From positions 21,607,501 through 21,671,500 of the forward strand of contig NC_056755.1 in the NCBI RefSeq assembly GCF_018687715.1: a stretch of 64,000 nucleotides of DNA, read 5' to 3'. Below the pieces are notes generated by a model. The model saw only the letters and a program-made list of their open reading frames with translations, made no database searches and was not told where the DNA came from. Positions 1 through 11,950 of this stretch are shown here, piece by piece. The DNA comes from Carya illinoinensis. Lineage: Eukaryota; Streptophyta; Magnoliopsida; Fagales; Juglandaceae. The translations under genes and the position numbers were made by a program. The stretch's first letter is position 1, and each line of letters begins with the position of its first letter.

Positions 1-152
1 TTTAATAAATTGGTTTTTGATGCAGGTATTTAGCAAGAATAAAGAGCTGGAAAATTTTTAAACCTCGGAAGGTTCACCATGAAACCAGGGAAGTTCATTT
101 ATTTCTTCAATCCTTTTTACTTTTGCATCACAATGAGGACATTGTTTAGTTT

Positions 153-166
153 AAGTTTGGGGGTGT
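153..166 (+). other. First (internal) polypurine-tract-like motif
   Basis: The sequence AAGTTTGGGGGTGT preceded by GAGGACA closely matches the purine tract that abuts the LTR at 1545. It may be a second, internal plus-strand priming site or a duplicated copy. Function is inferred from resemblance only. Confidence 0.4.
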
Positions 167-1544
167 AAACTCCTATAATTATTTGATCCTCTTGTTTTCT
201 AAGTTTTGGGTTGTTGATGGGTTGTTTGATTCTTTTACCAAGCATGCATTGGAGTAAGATTGAATTCTCTAGACTCTGAAATTTGTGATTGAAGATGGTT
301 TTGAGAAAAATTTTCAAAAATTTCTTTTATGTCAAGTGAAGTTTTGTGGGTACTTTGGTTTAAATCTTTGACCTTGAACACAATTGAGCACATAGTCATT
401 TTTCTCTTATTCCATTTTGCTTATGAAGAGAAGAAGTTGAATTAATTGAAAGAGGAAGGTTCGATTTTGCTTTGCTCTAGAATCCGTTGATGGGTCCTTG
501 AGGCGAAATCCTAGTTGAGACCAAATATTAGAGAAATGATCTAGGCATTTCTTTGGCATAACCAAAAAGCTTTCCCAGCCGTCCTAAATGTCATGCCATC
601 ATTACATGGTGTGTTTCCATAGTCAACCCCCTTGAGCCTTCATGAGCCTTTATTGATTCTTTAAACTACATAAACCATGCCCGCTCTAAGCCTGAAAAAC
701 AATGAATCTACCGTTGATAGTTTGAGAAAATACTTTGGTGGAGAGTTACATTTAAAAGAGAAAATTGGTTACATGATGAAACGTATTATGTTTGCTCTAT
801 TTGATCAAAGAAAAAGAAGAAGAAGAAAGGAAGTGATTGAAAAAAAAAAAAAAAAAAAAAAAAAGAAGAGGAGGAAAAAGAAAAAGAAAAGAAAAGAAAA
901 AAAAAGAAGTCGCCAAGCGGAAAGTGAATTACCTCAAATTTTGTTAAGGGAAGTGTTAGTATTACATCAGTGATTACAGCAATTATAATGCCACAAGTAT
1001 GAGCATATTGCCAAGAAAGAGCTATGATTTGAATCATGTGAGTTTCTCTTTTAATGTTCTTTTCACTAAGTATTTTCCCAGTTTGTTTAATCTCCCATAT
1101 CCAGTTCTTTCTTAACCCTCACCCTGTGGCCTATCATTACAACCTTAATAAAGACCTTTTGATCTTTGATTTTGGTGTTGACTACATTAGTGGAGAGGAT
1201 TTCTGAAAATTGGACTTATGGGGTTAAGTTTTAAGAGAATTCTTTTGATTTTAGTTGTTCTACTTTTATCTGAGTTTGCAGGTGGTTTGAGGTTAAATTG
1301 ACTATATCACACACACACTCAAGGTCTTAGCTTTAGGTTGAAGTAAACGCCTAACTCTTGCTTGACAAATTGCAAAATTTTTGATTGATTTTCTTGCTAT
1401 CTTTGATGTTAAAAGAGTAAAATACTAGAGATGAAATCTAAATTCATAAAAGCTTGGTGAATGATGATACTTCTCTTTGGGGTCGAGTTGATATTGCCTA
1501 AATATCATTTGTTTTTCTTTTTGTTTGAGGACAAACAAAGTTGT

Positions 1545-1557
1545 AAGTTTGGGGGTA
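1545..1557 (+). other. Polypurine tract next to the 3' LTR
   Basis: AAGTTTGGGGGTA ends two bases before the TG that begins the LTR. Position and composition are those of the plus-strand primer of an LTR retrotransposon. It fixes the orientation of the element as plus strand. Confidence 0.55.
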
Positions 1558-1599
1558 TTTGATGGATTGCAAAATTTCATATTGCAGATTTTACAAGTT

Positions 1600-1835
1600 C
1601 GCTCGAGCGGAGGCTTTTGGCCGCTCGAGCGAATTCAGGCAGATTCAAACGCTCGACTGCCGCTCGACAGGGAGCTCGAGCAGGTTGCTGAAAAACGAAG
1701 ATCGCTCGAGCGGAGACATTTGCCGCTCGAGCGAAATCAGGCAGAGTCGAACGCTCGATGTGCGCTCGATAGGACGCTCGAGCGAAATCAGGCAGAGTCG
1801 AACGCTCGACGCGCGCTCGACACCTCGCTCGAGCG
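1600..1835. repeat. Cluster of CGCTCGAGCG palindromes in the LTR
   Basis: Six exact copies of the 10-base palindrome CGCTCGAGCG start at 1600, 1622, 1703, 1724, 1775 and 1826, with shortened relatives (CGCTCGAC, CGCTCGAT) between them. The block is built from imperfect units of about 51-54 bases, each with a GAAATCAGGCAGAGTCGAA core. It lies upstream of the LTR TATA box, where LTR enhancers usually sit, so it may be a regulatory repeat. It is also a CpG-dense island in otherwise AT-rich sequence. Confidence 0.85.
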
Positions 1836-1879
1836 AACATCGTATTTTGACAGATTTTAGGTTTTCCGCCGTGGGACCA

Positions 1880-1887
1880 TATAAAAG
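1880..1887 (+). promoter_or_regulatory. Probable LTR TATA box
   Basis: TATAAAAG lies in the context CCATATAAAAGGCC about 320 bases into the LTR and just downstream of the palindrome cluster. This is the expected place for the LTR promoter, with transcription predicted to start about 25-35 bases further on. Confidence 0.5.
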
Positions 1888-2882
1888 GCCATTCTTCACT
1901 CTAGAGCCGCGGTTTTTTGACTGGAGAACACTCTTTGGGAGAGAAAAACATAGCTAGAGGGATTCAAATCATTTGTTTTGGAGACAGAATTCCAATTTAT
2001 TGCACGTACGTTGGATTCATACACGAGCACGGACGGGAGAAAGGCGTTGAATCGTTCCCTTGAGCTTTTGACGACCAGTTGAGGCTGCAAGGAGGATTTT
2101 TCAGTGTTTATTTTCTTCTTCCCATCTTCTCAGAATAATTATGGTGAATTCGTTTATGTTGAATTCCAATTCTAGCATGAGCTAAATTTTCTAATTTCTA
2201 GGAAAACGATGTAACCTAATTCCGAACTATGCTTGTTTGTCCATGCTAATTTAATGAAATTCTCTCTTTGTTTATCTGATTTATTCTGAATTTATTGCTT
2301 CTAATTAACTGGCCATTGATTAGATGATTATTAATCTTGTGATTTGCTATCGAAAGAGGGAATCATAGGGTAGATCTTGGATATTTCAGCATAGGTAAGT
2401 ATAGAGATCGAAAGACTTGTATGAACCTGTGTAGTAATTAAATCATTGGTCTTATTGCATTCTTGATTATTTAATTTGCATACTCTTGTGTGAATTGATA
2501 AACTAGAATCACTTCCAATTGACTATCGAAAGAGGCTTTTGGATGAATTAGAGATTTGCTAATAGACAAAAGAGGTTTAAGTTAAATTAGCTGGATGAGA
2601 AAAGCGTAGTGAAGAATTATGGTGAAATCGATTTCCTAGAAGTTTTCTTCCCTATTGAATTTGATCTTCAAACATCAGTTTTACTTTCTTTGCTTATTTC
2701 TCTTGAGTTGATCTAGTTTTAATTGCTACTACAAAAACCTTAGTGATTCCTTTAGATAAAATTGAGATTAGTAAAATTTTGGTATTTGGCAAGAGTAAGG
2801 TACCAATCCCTGAGGACGATACTCTACTTATTACTTTACTATAAAACTACGATACTGTGCACTTGCAGTTTTGCACCGGTCA

Positions 2883-3504
2883 AAGATATTTGTCAAAATA
2901 TAAAAATTGTCCCATTAGTTACACATTGAAACCATAAAAATACATCTTATTCTGCAGCTTTGTCTTCATCATTACCTAGACATTTAAAATATCAAATATA
3001 AAAGTGATTCTAATAATTATTAAGCAATTATACCATAAAGTCAAAATATCATACATGAATTATTCTATTTCTTTAGAAACCTCATACAAATATAAAACAT
3101 TTCAATTAACTATTACTAAATCAATTTTCACTTTCCATTGGCTGATACACATTATTACATATTTGGGGGCATAGGTTTTATACACTATATAGTTATAAGT
3201 TGTGATTGAAAACATAGCATAGGTTAAAGAAACAATTATATGAAAAGAAGAATATGCTATGTAAATATGTATTATTTTCTACTTATCATTCTCTTTTGTC
3301 TTCATTGGGTATGTCAATTAACTAAATATCTTGCATGGCCAAAGTATCGAGAAATTAAAACAATATGTTCCTTTACAATCGGATCATCTCATACTATATC
3401 TAAAAATGGCCAGTCATCGAGTAGGATAATAACTAGTTTAGTTTCTCGATATTCCTCACATTCTAACTAAAGTTTCCAAACATTCTTTTCTACAACTACA
3501 ATAA
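2883..3504. other. AT-rich stretch without recognisable gene
   Basis: The sequence is AT-rich with no protein similarity that I recognise on either strand. A 76-codon open frame at 3240-3470 has no motif and is probably chance. Confidence 0.5.
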
Positions 3505-4150
3505 CTAGGAGTGTAACCAGTTCAGTTTGATCTGGTTTTGTACAAATTTTAAAACCAAACCAGTATACATCGGTTTTGCATTTTCAAGAACCAATCCCAG
3601 ATTGGTTAACCTCCTAAACCAGTATTTCCAGTTTTACCGGTTCCGGTTTGGTTTTCTAGTTTTAATCAAGTGTCAATTTATTAAAAAAATGTAATTTTCT
3701 AATGTATACTAATTAATTAAAGCAAAATGTAAGTATATGAATATTACTAATGTATTATGTATTTATCAAAATAAATATGTTGAGAATTTATTAGGCCTTA
3801 AAATGTAATTAATATATATTTTATATTACTAACATATGATTAGACAAATGTTCATATTTAAAATTAAAATTTTATGTTATCAATAGTAATATAAAATTAT
3901 TTCATAAATAATCATATATATTATAAATAAAAATTATATATATAATTTATATATAATATTTAAAATTAATTTATATATATTTTATAAACCGGTCTAATCC
4001 GGTCCGGTCTTGGAAAGCCAAAAACCAAAATCGAACTGTATTTAACCGGTTTTTAAAATGTACGAACTGGTTCTGGACCGAACCAATTCAAAACCGGACC
4101 AACCAATCCAGTTTGTGTCTGTTTTCTGGTTTAAATTTTCACCTAGTGTC
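3505..4150. mobile_element. CCGGTT-rich non-autonomous DNA transposon, possibly hAT-like
   Basis: Two arms rich in CCGGTT/AACCGG words flank an AT-rich core of about 300 bases. The left outer edge reads TAGGAGTGTAACC; the reverse complement of the right edge reads GACACTAGGTGAAAA, so the ends are imperfectly inverted. Repeats beginning 'tagg-gtgtaaac-ggtt' are common non-autonomous plant elements, often placed with hAT. I could not find a clean 8-bp target duplication, so class and boundaries are tentative. Confidence 0.4.
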
Positions 4151-4311
4151 AATAAAATCCTATATATGTCCTAGGAATAATCTTTTAGACTAGTCGACAC
4201 ACATCCCCAAACTTCAGACCATCTAAGTAAACTTGGGATTGTCTAACGTGCTAATACAGAGAGAAAATTTCTAACACTTTCTCATACTTACATCCTTGAA
4301 AGCATGCTTGA

Positions 4312-6540
4312 TGTGATATACCGTATTTATGTGCATTTTAATTAAATGATTATTTAAATTATTTAATTGTAGTGTTTTTATTTGGCTTTTATTTTTTTTA
4401 TTGGGCCTTTTTATTTCTTAGACCTTTATTTTCAGATTGGGCTTTGTTCTAGTGAGTTGTTCTTTAATTTTGGGCCAAGCCCCTTCAATTTTTGGGCCCA
4501 ACTCGTGTGCCTTAAGCCCAGCCCCCCTTATCCCTTTAAACGACATCGTTTTGGCCTCAATTGCCTTAGGGCTTTGTTTGTTTCTTCTTCCTCCAGTTGG
4601 CACCGACCACTTCTCCTTCTTCATTTTCATTTCTTTTATTTCCTCTATTTTTTCGTGGGTTGCCGCTGCTGCTTCTTCTCCTTCACTGAAAATATTTTCT
4701 GCTCCTTTCTCCTTCTTCTCCTCTGATGTGCCGAGCCACTGTTCTTCTTCTTCCTCTTCATTTTTGCAGATTCTCTTCTTTTGCAAAATCTGGACTGCCG
4801 AAGCTCCTTCCTCCATTTCGTTCCGGTAATAGCTTACATTTCATCTCTTAAATTTATGTTTTTCATTTGTTGTAAAACCGTGCATCTTCCCTTCTCTCTT
4901 TGCTTTTTATTTACATCTGTTTTGACTAGTTTTGCAGGTCCGAACGTGAGCTCTTCAAGCTCAGTTTTCTCTCTTATTTTTTTTAGTATTTTCATGATTC
5001 AAGCTTGTGTTTAAATCCTAACATTTCTAGCATTTCTTCCCATTTTTATGCTCTGTTTTTGGCTCTTTACCATGCCCATGTTTTAGCCTAACCCGTGAGC
5101 TTCACTTTGGGTTTTGATTGATTTATTTGTTCTTGCCGTGAGCCTCACTTTTCAGCCATCATCTTCTAGTTTTATTTTAGTAAATCAACCCTTTTTATTC
5201 CTCGAAATTTCCTTCAGATTTCCTTCTTTTCAAAACCCATTTTCAGTCCCAGAAATGTTGATTTTTGGTGACTCTTTTTGGGCTTGCTTTTGGCATTAAC
5301 TATGTGCTAACGCGTTTGATCTTTCAGAATTTTTGCCATATTATCATTGTAAGTAAGTTTCAAAGAAATTTTGAAATTTAAATATATTTTTGCGCTAACA
5401 CATTTTTGCAATCTATTGGTTGTGTCGGACCTTAAGTCAGAGAAGTTTGGAGGTCGGATTGGATTGGAGGATGGAGTTATTTGTGAGGTTGGATTATGCT
5501 TGGATTATTGTCTGTTGAGTTTTGTGTCATAGCACTTATCATCGTGTTCATGCATTTCCATGTGTATAATTGAAAACTAGATTTTCATGTTGAGATAATA
5601 TTTTTAGGTGCATTCGTATCACGACCTTAAGTCGAGATTGAGAAATATTTCGATAGAGCTCCTCTGGTCACTCGGGAATGTAAAATATTGTATGATATCC
5701 CTTATGTTGTCGCTAGGCGACAATGGGATCGAACGGAATGGTAACGCTCTCGTGTCGACACCATGGTCCTCTGCTAGCGAGGGCTAGAGAATGCTTGGTA
5801 ACGAATGCGCTGGGCGTGGAATTGGGCATCACTCATTACAAAGTCACATGCACGGTCGTTACCCGTGGTGTGACGAAGGGAGCCAGGTGTGCGAATGGTT
5901 GAACCATTTTCTAAGAAAATTGTGGATTTTATATTGGGCTATTTTATGAAAAAAAAAAATGACAGGTAATTATTTTAATGTATTTGTTATTGGGCCAAAT
6001 GAGATTTTTGGCGTGTGTTGGAAAGTAATTAGGTTTTGAGCTCATGCATATTTCAGCATGTGCAGGCATACATGTTGGTTATTTAAACGTATTTTTATCT
6101 CATGGCTTGTTAGGTTGATTACTTACTGAGATTCGTATCTCACGTGGTATTTGACACCCTGCGGTTCTATTTTATGGAATCGTAGATTTTAATGCAGATA
6201 ATGATGCTGAGCCTGAGGATTCGGCTCCATCGAAGGAATGACTTAGGGTCGCTTTTTTCCTGCATTGGGATTGGTTTTCCCGCTTTTGGATTTTGTATAA
6301 TAGTTTATTTATGTTTTCACTAGATAACTGTAATACTTTTTGAAACGCTTGTATTAAGTGATTTTATATTAAGCAATTCTAGTACTTAGTCGACTTAATT
6401 AATTTATCCTCTGCTTTTTTGTTTCTGCATATTGCATGTGCACACACTTAGTACTTGTCATTGGGGTATGTGATCCGTATTGTCAGCATTCCGATGTCAT
6501 GATTGCCCACATTTCCGCACGTGGGAGTTGGGGCGTCACA
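4312..6540 (+). mobile_element. Solo LTR (2.2 kb), Ty3/gypsy chromovirus-like family
   Basis: It begins TGTGATATACC and ends GGGGCGTCACA, matching the ends of several other LTRs in this window. The flanks CTTGA (4307-4311) and CCTGA (6541-6545) form a 5-bp target duplication with one mismatch. Landmarks shared with the copies at 7081 and 11951 include 'gagctcctctggtcactcggga', a GC-rich block near 5690-5890, and 'ttactgagattcgtatctcac' before the 3' end. No internal domain, primer site or second LTR adjoins it, so it is a solo LTR left by LTR-LTR recombination. Orientation follows from the 17877-19072 copy, where the CA end adjoins a primer site. Confidence 0.85.
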
Positions 6541-6797
6541 CCTGAAGAAGTATGTAACACTTTCTCCAAGTACTTAAACCTACAATGACCTATAAAACTC
6601 AATATTTTACTCCTCATGACTTTCTTAGATATTATGCATTTTTCAATAAAATCCACAACTTGTGTGATATTTATAATTTTGCATAATGTATGTGAAATAG
6701 TGAAAAACATGTATCAAAAGGCCATGTGCCAATACAAACTTTAAAAAATATCATTCGAACTATGCTCATGAGTATGGACAATCTAATATAGGTTATA

Positions 6798-6865
<68 letters not shown>

Positions 6866-7055
6866 ATATTGTTATAATTAAGTTATATAACAATAATAAA
6901 CAAAAGTAAGTTTTTAAATGTTCTTCAAACTATTATGGAAGTGCATTTCGTGCTTCTAGCTTATGTAATATACACCTTATTATTTAAGCTCATTATTACG
7001 CTTCCTACACGTTTAAACAAATTATTATTAAATAGAAAAGGAACATAAAACTTTA
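6541..7055. other. AT-rich spacer between two solo LTRs
   Basis: No gene was seen. The stretch holds a compound CA/TA microsatellite at 6800-6862; the short open frames crossing it are repeat artefacts. Confidence 0.5.
6800..6862. repeat. (CA)n(TA)n compound microsatellite
   Basis: About 14 AC dinucleotides run directly into about 16 AT dinucleotides. This is a likely length-variable site. Confidence 0.95.
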
Positions 7056-7080
7056 CTTATTCTAATCTCACAACACATCT

Positions 7081-9134
7081 TGTGACGACCCGCTTTTACG
7101 TGTATTTTCACTGAAGGGTTGTTTTTAATTTAATTAATATATTGGTGTATTTATTTTAAATTAATGTATTTTAATTGGTTTTTATTTATTTGATGCGGTG
7201 TTTATTTTATTTAGTCGTTTTACGGTTTTTAATCTCGTTTTCAGTGGATCTGTTTTGTTTTCCAGAGTGAGGATTGGACCTCATTTCTTCCCTCCATCTT
7301 TTCTTTTCCCTTTTTCCTTTTTCTCTTTTTTCTCTTTTCTTTCTTTTTTTCTTTTTTCTTTTTTCTGTTTCCCTTCCTTTTTCCCTCCCCTCCCGCGCGA
7401 TACCCCCCCCGTTTGTCTCTCTCTCTCTCCTCTCCCTCACGCCGTCCACGTTCAACCTCCCAGCACCACCGCCGCCGGCTGACGTGGCCCACACCACCCC
7501 CACCAAAATCTTCCCCTCCCTCTGGTGAACCACCCCACAAATTTTCACCACCAACGGAGCCACCGTTTAGCTGGAAAAAGCCCATCAAGCTACACTGTTT
7601 TTGCTCTGATCTGCCGCCGTCGCTCCACCTCCGGCCACCACCTCTTCACCACTTCATCACCGACTCCTTGACATCCTAACCCACCCATTTCCGGCCTCTA
7701 ACAGTTACCGAAACAGCTCCCACGAGCTAGTTTCCGTTTTGGGCATTTCGCCCCTTCCTTCGCCATTTCTGCCGCCACCCACGGCCAAACTCCACTTCCA
7801 CTAGCTTCATAAACATCCTTAGACCATTCTCTATCCATCCTGAGCCTTGGTTTGTCCCCATTCAAAAGTGGGTATTTTACAACCCATGGCCACAGTGAAA
7901 TTTCACTGTGACGTTGCTTTCCTTTCGCCGTTTGCAACGCCGCGAGCTTTCTAAAAATATCATATAGCGCTATAAGTATTTTCCAAACCCTACTTTTAGA
8001 TTTAAATATATTTTTCTTATTCAATAATTATTTATCTGTTGGTTGACTGATTCCGGACTGAATCCGAGGAGTTCGGGGGTCAGATGGATGGAGGACGGAG
8101 TTGTTTGTTTTATTGATTTATGGATGGATGATTGTTTTGTGCATTGATATCGCATTTACATGGCGCATGCACTTGCGTTTTAATTAAATTGAGAAAATCT
8201 TGTTTTATTGGCGTAAGTGGATTTTCAGGTGCGTGTGTATCACAACCCCAAGCCGGGATGGGGTATTATTCTGGTGGAGCTCCTCTGGTCACTCGGGAGC
8301 GTAATAAACTGAGTGACGTCCCCTGAGTTGTCGCTGGCGATGACGGGAGCGGGGGCTAGGGGATGCTTGGCTACGAACGCGCCGGGCGCGGAACCGGGCA
8401 TCGCTCTACACACCGACTCCGTGGCCCTTCGCTGGCAAGGGCTAGAGGATGCTTGGCTACGAATGCGCAGGGCGTGGAACTGGGCATCGCTCGTTTAGGT
8501 GTCACATGCATGGTTGTTACCTGTGGTGTGACACTGGAGTCAGGGTGTGCGGATGACCCCTAAGGGAGGTCATGGTGCATACGGATTAATTGGTAAACGG
8601 TTTGATTTTGATATGGGCCAAATGTGACTTTTGGCGTGATATTTGGAAAGGATTTGTTTTTGGGCCAAATGGGATTTTTGGCGTGTGTGGAAAAATATGA
8701 TTTTATGGGTTTTGTGCATTGGCATCCTTTCATGCATATTGTTTGAGTTTTATATATTTTTATCTGGTGGTGTTTGGATTTTACTTACCTGCGGCACCAT
8801 TTTTGGTACCGTAGATTTTGGTGCAGAGTTCGAGGAAGAGGAGGAGGCTGAGCCCGAGGATGCGGCTCCGCCGGGGTGTTGAAGTTTATGATTTGTATTT
8901 GGTTTAAATTATGTTTGTGATTTGTAATATTTATTTATGTATGTTTTGAACAGCTTTGTATTAAACAAGAAAAAATTCTGGTACTTAGTTATGACTTTCT
9001 TTATCCACTGCGTATTTCTTTTTGCATATTTGTTGCTTTTACACACACTTGACACTCGTCGATAGGATGATGACCCGTGATGTCATCATCCGGACGTCTC
9101 GGTTTCCCCGTGTCCATGCATGAGGGGCGTCACA
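7081..9134 (+). mobile_element. Solo LTR (2.05 kb) with perfect target duplication
   Basis: The ends are TGTGACGACCCG and GGGGCGTCACA. The flanks CATCT (7076-7080) and CATCT (9135-9139) are identical, proving insertion. The first third carries a pyrimidine-rich tract (about 7290-7440), and the middle carries a GC-rich block with a duplicated 'gctagaggatgcttggctacgaa' phrase (about 8350-8490). It is closely related to the inverted copy at 11951-14175. No internal coding region adjoins it. Open frames inside it follow base composition and are not genes. Confidence 0.92.
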
Positions 9135-9318
9135 CATCTCATCTCATCCGATTGAATCATTACAACTTTTCCAAAGTCTTACACAAAATAAAATAAAAAA
9201 TTTCATTTTTTCAAATTCTAAAACAATAATAATATTAAAAACATATATTCTGATAATATTTTATTCAATTTTTAACTTTTATATTCACTCATCTTATCTG
9301 CGAAAACAAACAAGGCAT
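9135..9318. mobile_element. MITE-like repeat, cut by the solo LTR on its left
   Basis: The segment starts with CATCT/CTCATC repeats, passes through an AT-rich core with several AATAATATT words, and ends 'ctgcgaaaacaaacaaggc'. I recognise this phrase pattern from abundant short repeats in Fagales genomes. The matching edge probably lies left of the solo LTR, around 7050-7080 ('aatctcacaacacatct'). Identity is from memory and should be treated as tentative. Confidence 0.45.
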
Positions 9319-10380
9319 AAATGTCACTCAATCTCAACAGAAATTTTAAACATACGTCCATGAGCATATTAACACTCTCTCCATCAAACATCGCAATATA
9401 TTTTCTTCCTCATTCCCATTTTGGTTATCATGGATCTTGGTTCATATGACTAAATTAAGAAAACCATTCTAGTTAGTTAAACATTGTGCTTAACATATGG
9501 AAGCAATTAGAATAAAACATATCATTATTAATATATGTGCATCCCTACAATTATTCTTTTCCAATGATTTTTTTCCAGACCATGCACCACTTTATCAAGA
9601 AATCTTTCAATTGGTTCATTTCATCTTAACAATATTGTTCCTGCAATCATGGCCTTAGGACACAAATGGTGGTGCCTCGTTCCTCAATAAAGGACCTGAC
9701 AAGGATTCGTGGTGCCAAAGACACCAATTGGTTGGAAGCACCAAAGGTTCAAATCGGTTTAGGCGTGCAATAGTTACTAGGAAGTGCACGTGTAAGGAAA
9801 TCAATATCTGAATCCCAACGAATAAGAAAATGTATAGTCTGAAGGCTAAACATTATAGTACCAAAAGTCTAAACCATTTATAGATTTGCACAACATCCAT
9901 AGGTTACTTCATTCCACAAATAAATATACACATGCTCAGCTGTCTAGTTTATAAACCCAAGATGAGGTAGGCTGAACACATTGTCGCTTGACCGATAAAT
10001 ATGTACAACTCCCAAAAGGTAAACAAAACCTACAACAAAAACAAGCACCCGCATCAGTTGTGCTCTCTTGTATCCTAGCTCTTCCACTAGATAAAGCATC
10101 GTAGGACGTTGGTGAATCCTTACCATTGTCCTTCTGTTGCTCTTCATGCTCTAACACCGCTCTCCCTACATTGTGCCCCAGTCGTACTCTTGTGGTTCAA
10201 AATCTCCATTATTAGGGCTCTTTCCCTCCAAGAACTCTCTTCATCTCAACAGCGTTCCTCCTTTACTTGCCAGCATTCCAACCTAGGTTAATCACTCGGG
10301 TTTGCTGGTTCCCAAAACTTTTCCTTAACAAGCTATGAATCTATTCTTATTCAGCTAGTAATGCAACTCAGTATATTACT
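9319..10380. other. Unassigned stretch with one unrecognised short open frame
   Basis: No protein family was recognised. A minus-strand open frame of 67 codons at 9944-10147 has a basic N-terminus followed by a hydrophobic segment (LMRVLVFVVGFVYLLGVV) that could span a membrane. It lacks any other support and could be an exon fragment, a captured gene piece or chance. The region lies just beyond the integrase remnant, where a 3' LTR would be expected but is not seen. Confidence 0.35.
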
Positions 10381-10904
10381 AGGGCTACCATGTCCACTAT
10401 TTGGTAAGGTCCATTGTCTTGGGCTTAATTTTCCTTTCAGCCCAAATCTTTTAACTCCCTTCTTAGGTGATACCTTGAGATACACCCAATCACCTTTCTT
10501 AAGGGTCAACTCCCTTCTTCTTATGTCAGGGTAGCTCTTTTACCTACTTTGAGTCGTAGTCATCCTTACTCGTATGAGTTTGACTTATTCTGTCACCTCT
10601 TAGATAATCTCCAATCACTTTGGCTTCTCCTACTTCATCCCAACATATTGTTGATCTACATTTTTTCCGATACAATGCCTCATAAAGGGCCATTTGGATG
10701 GTCGCCTACTCACTATTATTGTATGCAAACTCAATGAATGGAACGTGGTTGTCCCAGGGTCCCTTAAAATCTAATACAAATGCTCTCAACATGTCCTCCA
10801 AAGTTTAAATGGTCCTTTGTGACTATCCGTTCTGTTTGGGAATAATAAGCACTCTTCCAAAAATGAGACATAAATCTCATATCTCGGTCAGGCATTATAG
10901 TCTT
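10381..10904 (-). pseudogene. Ty3/gypsy integrase, C-terminal half (cut by LTR insertion)
   Basis: Read on the minus strand, this continues the integrase core that stops at 16719. The second catalytic aspartate lies in a MPDRE motif close to 10890, followed by FWKS. The LEDML segment and the segment YEALYR(K)KCR-like come next, then a DWVYLKVSP(K)KG segment near 10470-10510, which belongs to the C-terminal DNA-binding domain of chromovirus-type integrases. Stops and frameshifts are numerous. No chromodomain or 3' LTR follows at 10380, so the element is also truncated at this end. Confidence 0.75.
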
Positions 10905-11950
10905 TGTGACAACCCAGACTTAGCCAAGTCATCACCTGCCTTTGTCGCCATAATATACCTAAGTTGGATCGTGCATAAGGTTTAGAGCCCTCAAGAAATC
11001 TAGGGATTTTATTTATTTAAAATTATTTGCCTGGTCTAATTAGCATTTCAACCCATGAGAGAGGCCTAGCAAGGTTTTAGAATTTCGGCCAACCCACCAA
11101 AGCCCATAGCCTTTTTGTCACACATTCAAGGCCCAACGCATTTGGACCAAATAGTGGGAAGAAGGGTGAGAGCATCAGATTTTGACACTTGTCATCCATG
11201 TATAGGGAAATGAGGATCTTCTAAAGGAAGTAATCAAGAGGCGCCTAGAGAAGACAAGGGATACTCAGCCATTGCAGCCACACACGCCAACCACCCACTT
11301 TTCCTTTGCCATTTGTCAAAACCATGTGAGTTCCAAGGATGATTGCATGGGAAAAGGGCGCATAGGGGAGTTTGATGGACAAAAAAATACAACCCACCAA
11401 GAGTTAGGGTTTCGGCCAAAGTGAGATGCATGCCCATCTTAGAAGATCTACCAACTTCTTTGCCAAGTGTCACACATGCATTCGAGAGGGGAGTTTCTAT
11501 AAAGAATAAATGATTAGGAGTGGAAGAGGCACATTGGGACAAGGCAAAATCCTAGTCCCTAGGTTTGGCAACACACACACACGTTACTCTCCCACACCCA
11601 CACACCATATGTCACTCACCTAGGAAATTGTCATTACACACCACCTTAAGAAGCTAGGGAAGAGGATGAGACCTTGTGGGGAAATGAGAGGTGTGGCCAA
11701 CACACATGCCACTTGCCAAGTGGCGAGCATGCACACGCTCATCCTCCCAACGATGATTAAAATTTTTGTAATGAGCTTTTAGCCATTAGATTCATTGAAC
11801 CTAGAATCATGAAGAGGGGCACTCTTGGAAAATAGGGTTTCGGATGAAGGGTTTCACATGCCACTTGTCAATGGGAATCTTGACTTTCCCAAAACAACAC
11901 CATGATTAGGAAGATAAAAAGGGGTTTCAACCACTGTGCCACATGGCATC

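Larger units (their letters stand above)
1..1559 (+). mobile_element. 3' internal (post-integrase) region of an Athila/Tat-like Ty3/gypsy element
   Basis: No convincing coding sequence is present. The stretch lies directly upstream of a purine tract and an LTR, which is where these plant elements carry a long untranslated spacer after integrase. It contains a long A/G-rich purine run at about 815-910 and two copies of the phrase GAGGACA followed by AAGTTTGGGGGT. Small open frames here, including a lysine-rich one at 677-973, are low-complexity products of the purine run. The family assignment rests on the 'aagtttgggggta' purine tract and the adjacent LTR, as remembered from Athila/Tat elements; no pol gene is visible because the element continues left of the window. 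Confidence 0.5.
1560..2882 (+). mobile_element. 3' LTR of an Athila/Tat-like Ty3/gypsy element
   Basis: The segment begins TGATGGATTGC immediately after a purine tract. It ends in the phrase GTGCACTTGCAGTTTTGCACCGGTCA-like sequence around 2855-2882, so the exact CA end is uncertain (2875 or 2882). It contains a GC-rich palindrome cluster near its start, a TATA box at 1880 and an AT-rich second half. Only one LTR of this element lies in the window, so no target duplication can be checked. A solo LTR is unlikely because the purine tract adjoins it. Confidence 0.55.

Noticed and set aside
677..1037. Lysine-rich and phenylalanine-rich open frames on the two strands
   Set aside because: They are translations of a purine run (poly A/G) and have no domain or codon signal.
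1600..1835. Possible CRISPR-like array
   Set aside because: Short palindromes are irregularly spaced, the spacers are themselves repeats, and the setting is a plant LTR.
1525..1957. Four overlapping open frames on both strands with repeated Arg/Ser/Leu words
   Set aside because: They arise from the CGCTCGAGCG repeat cluster, which is free of stops in several frames; it is LTR sequence, not a gene.
4418..5014. Overlapping open frames with hydrophobic Phe/Ser composition
   Set aside because: They lie in the pyrimidine-rich part of a solo LTR and mirror base composition.
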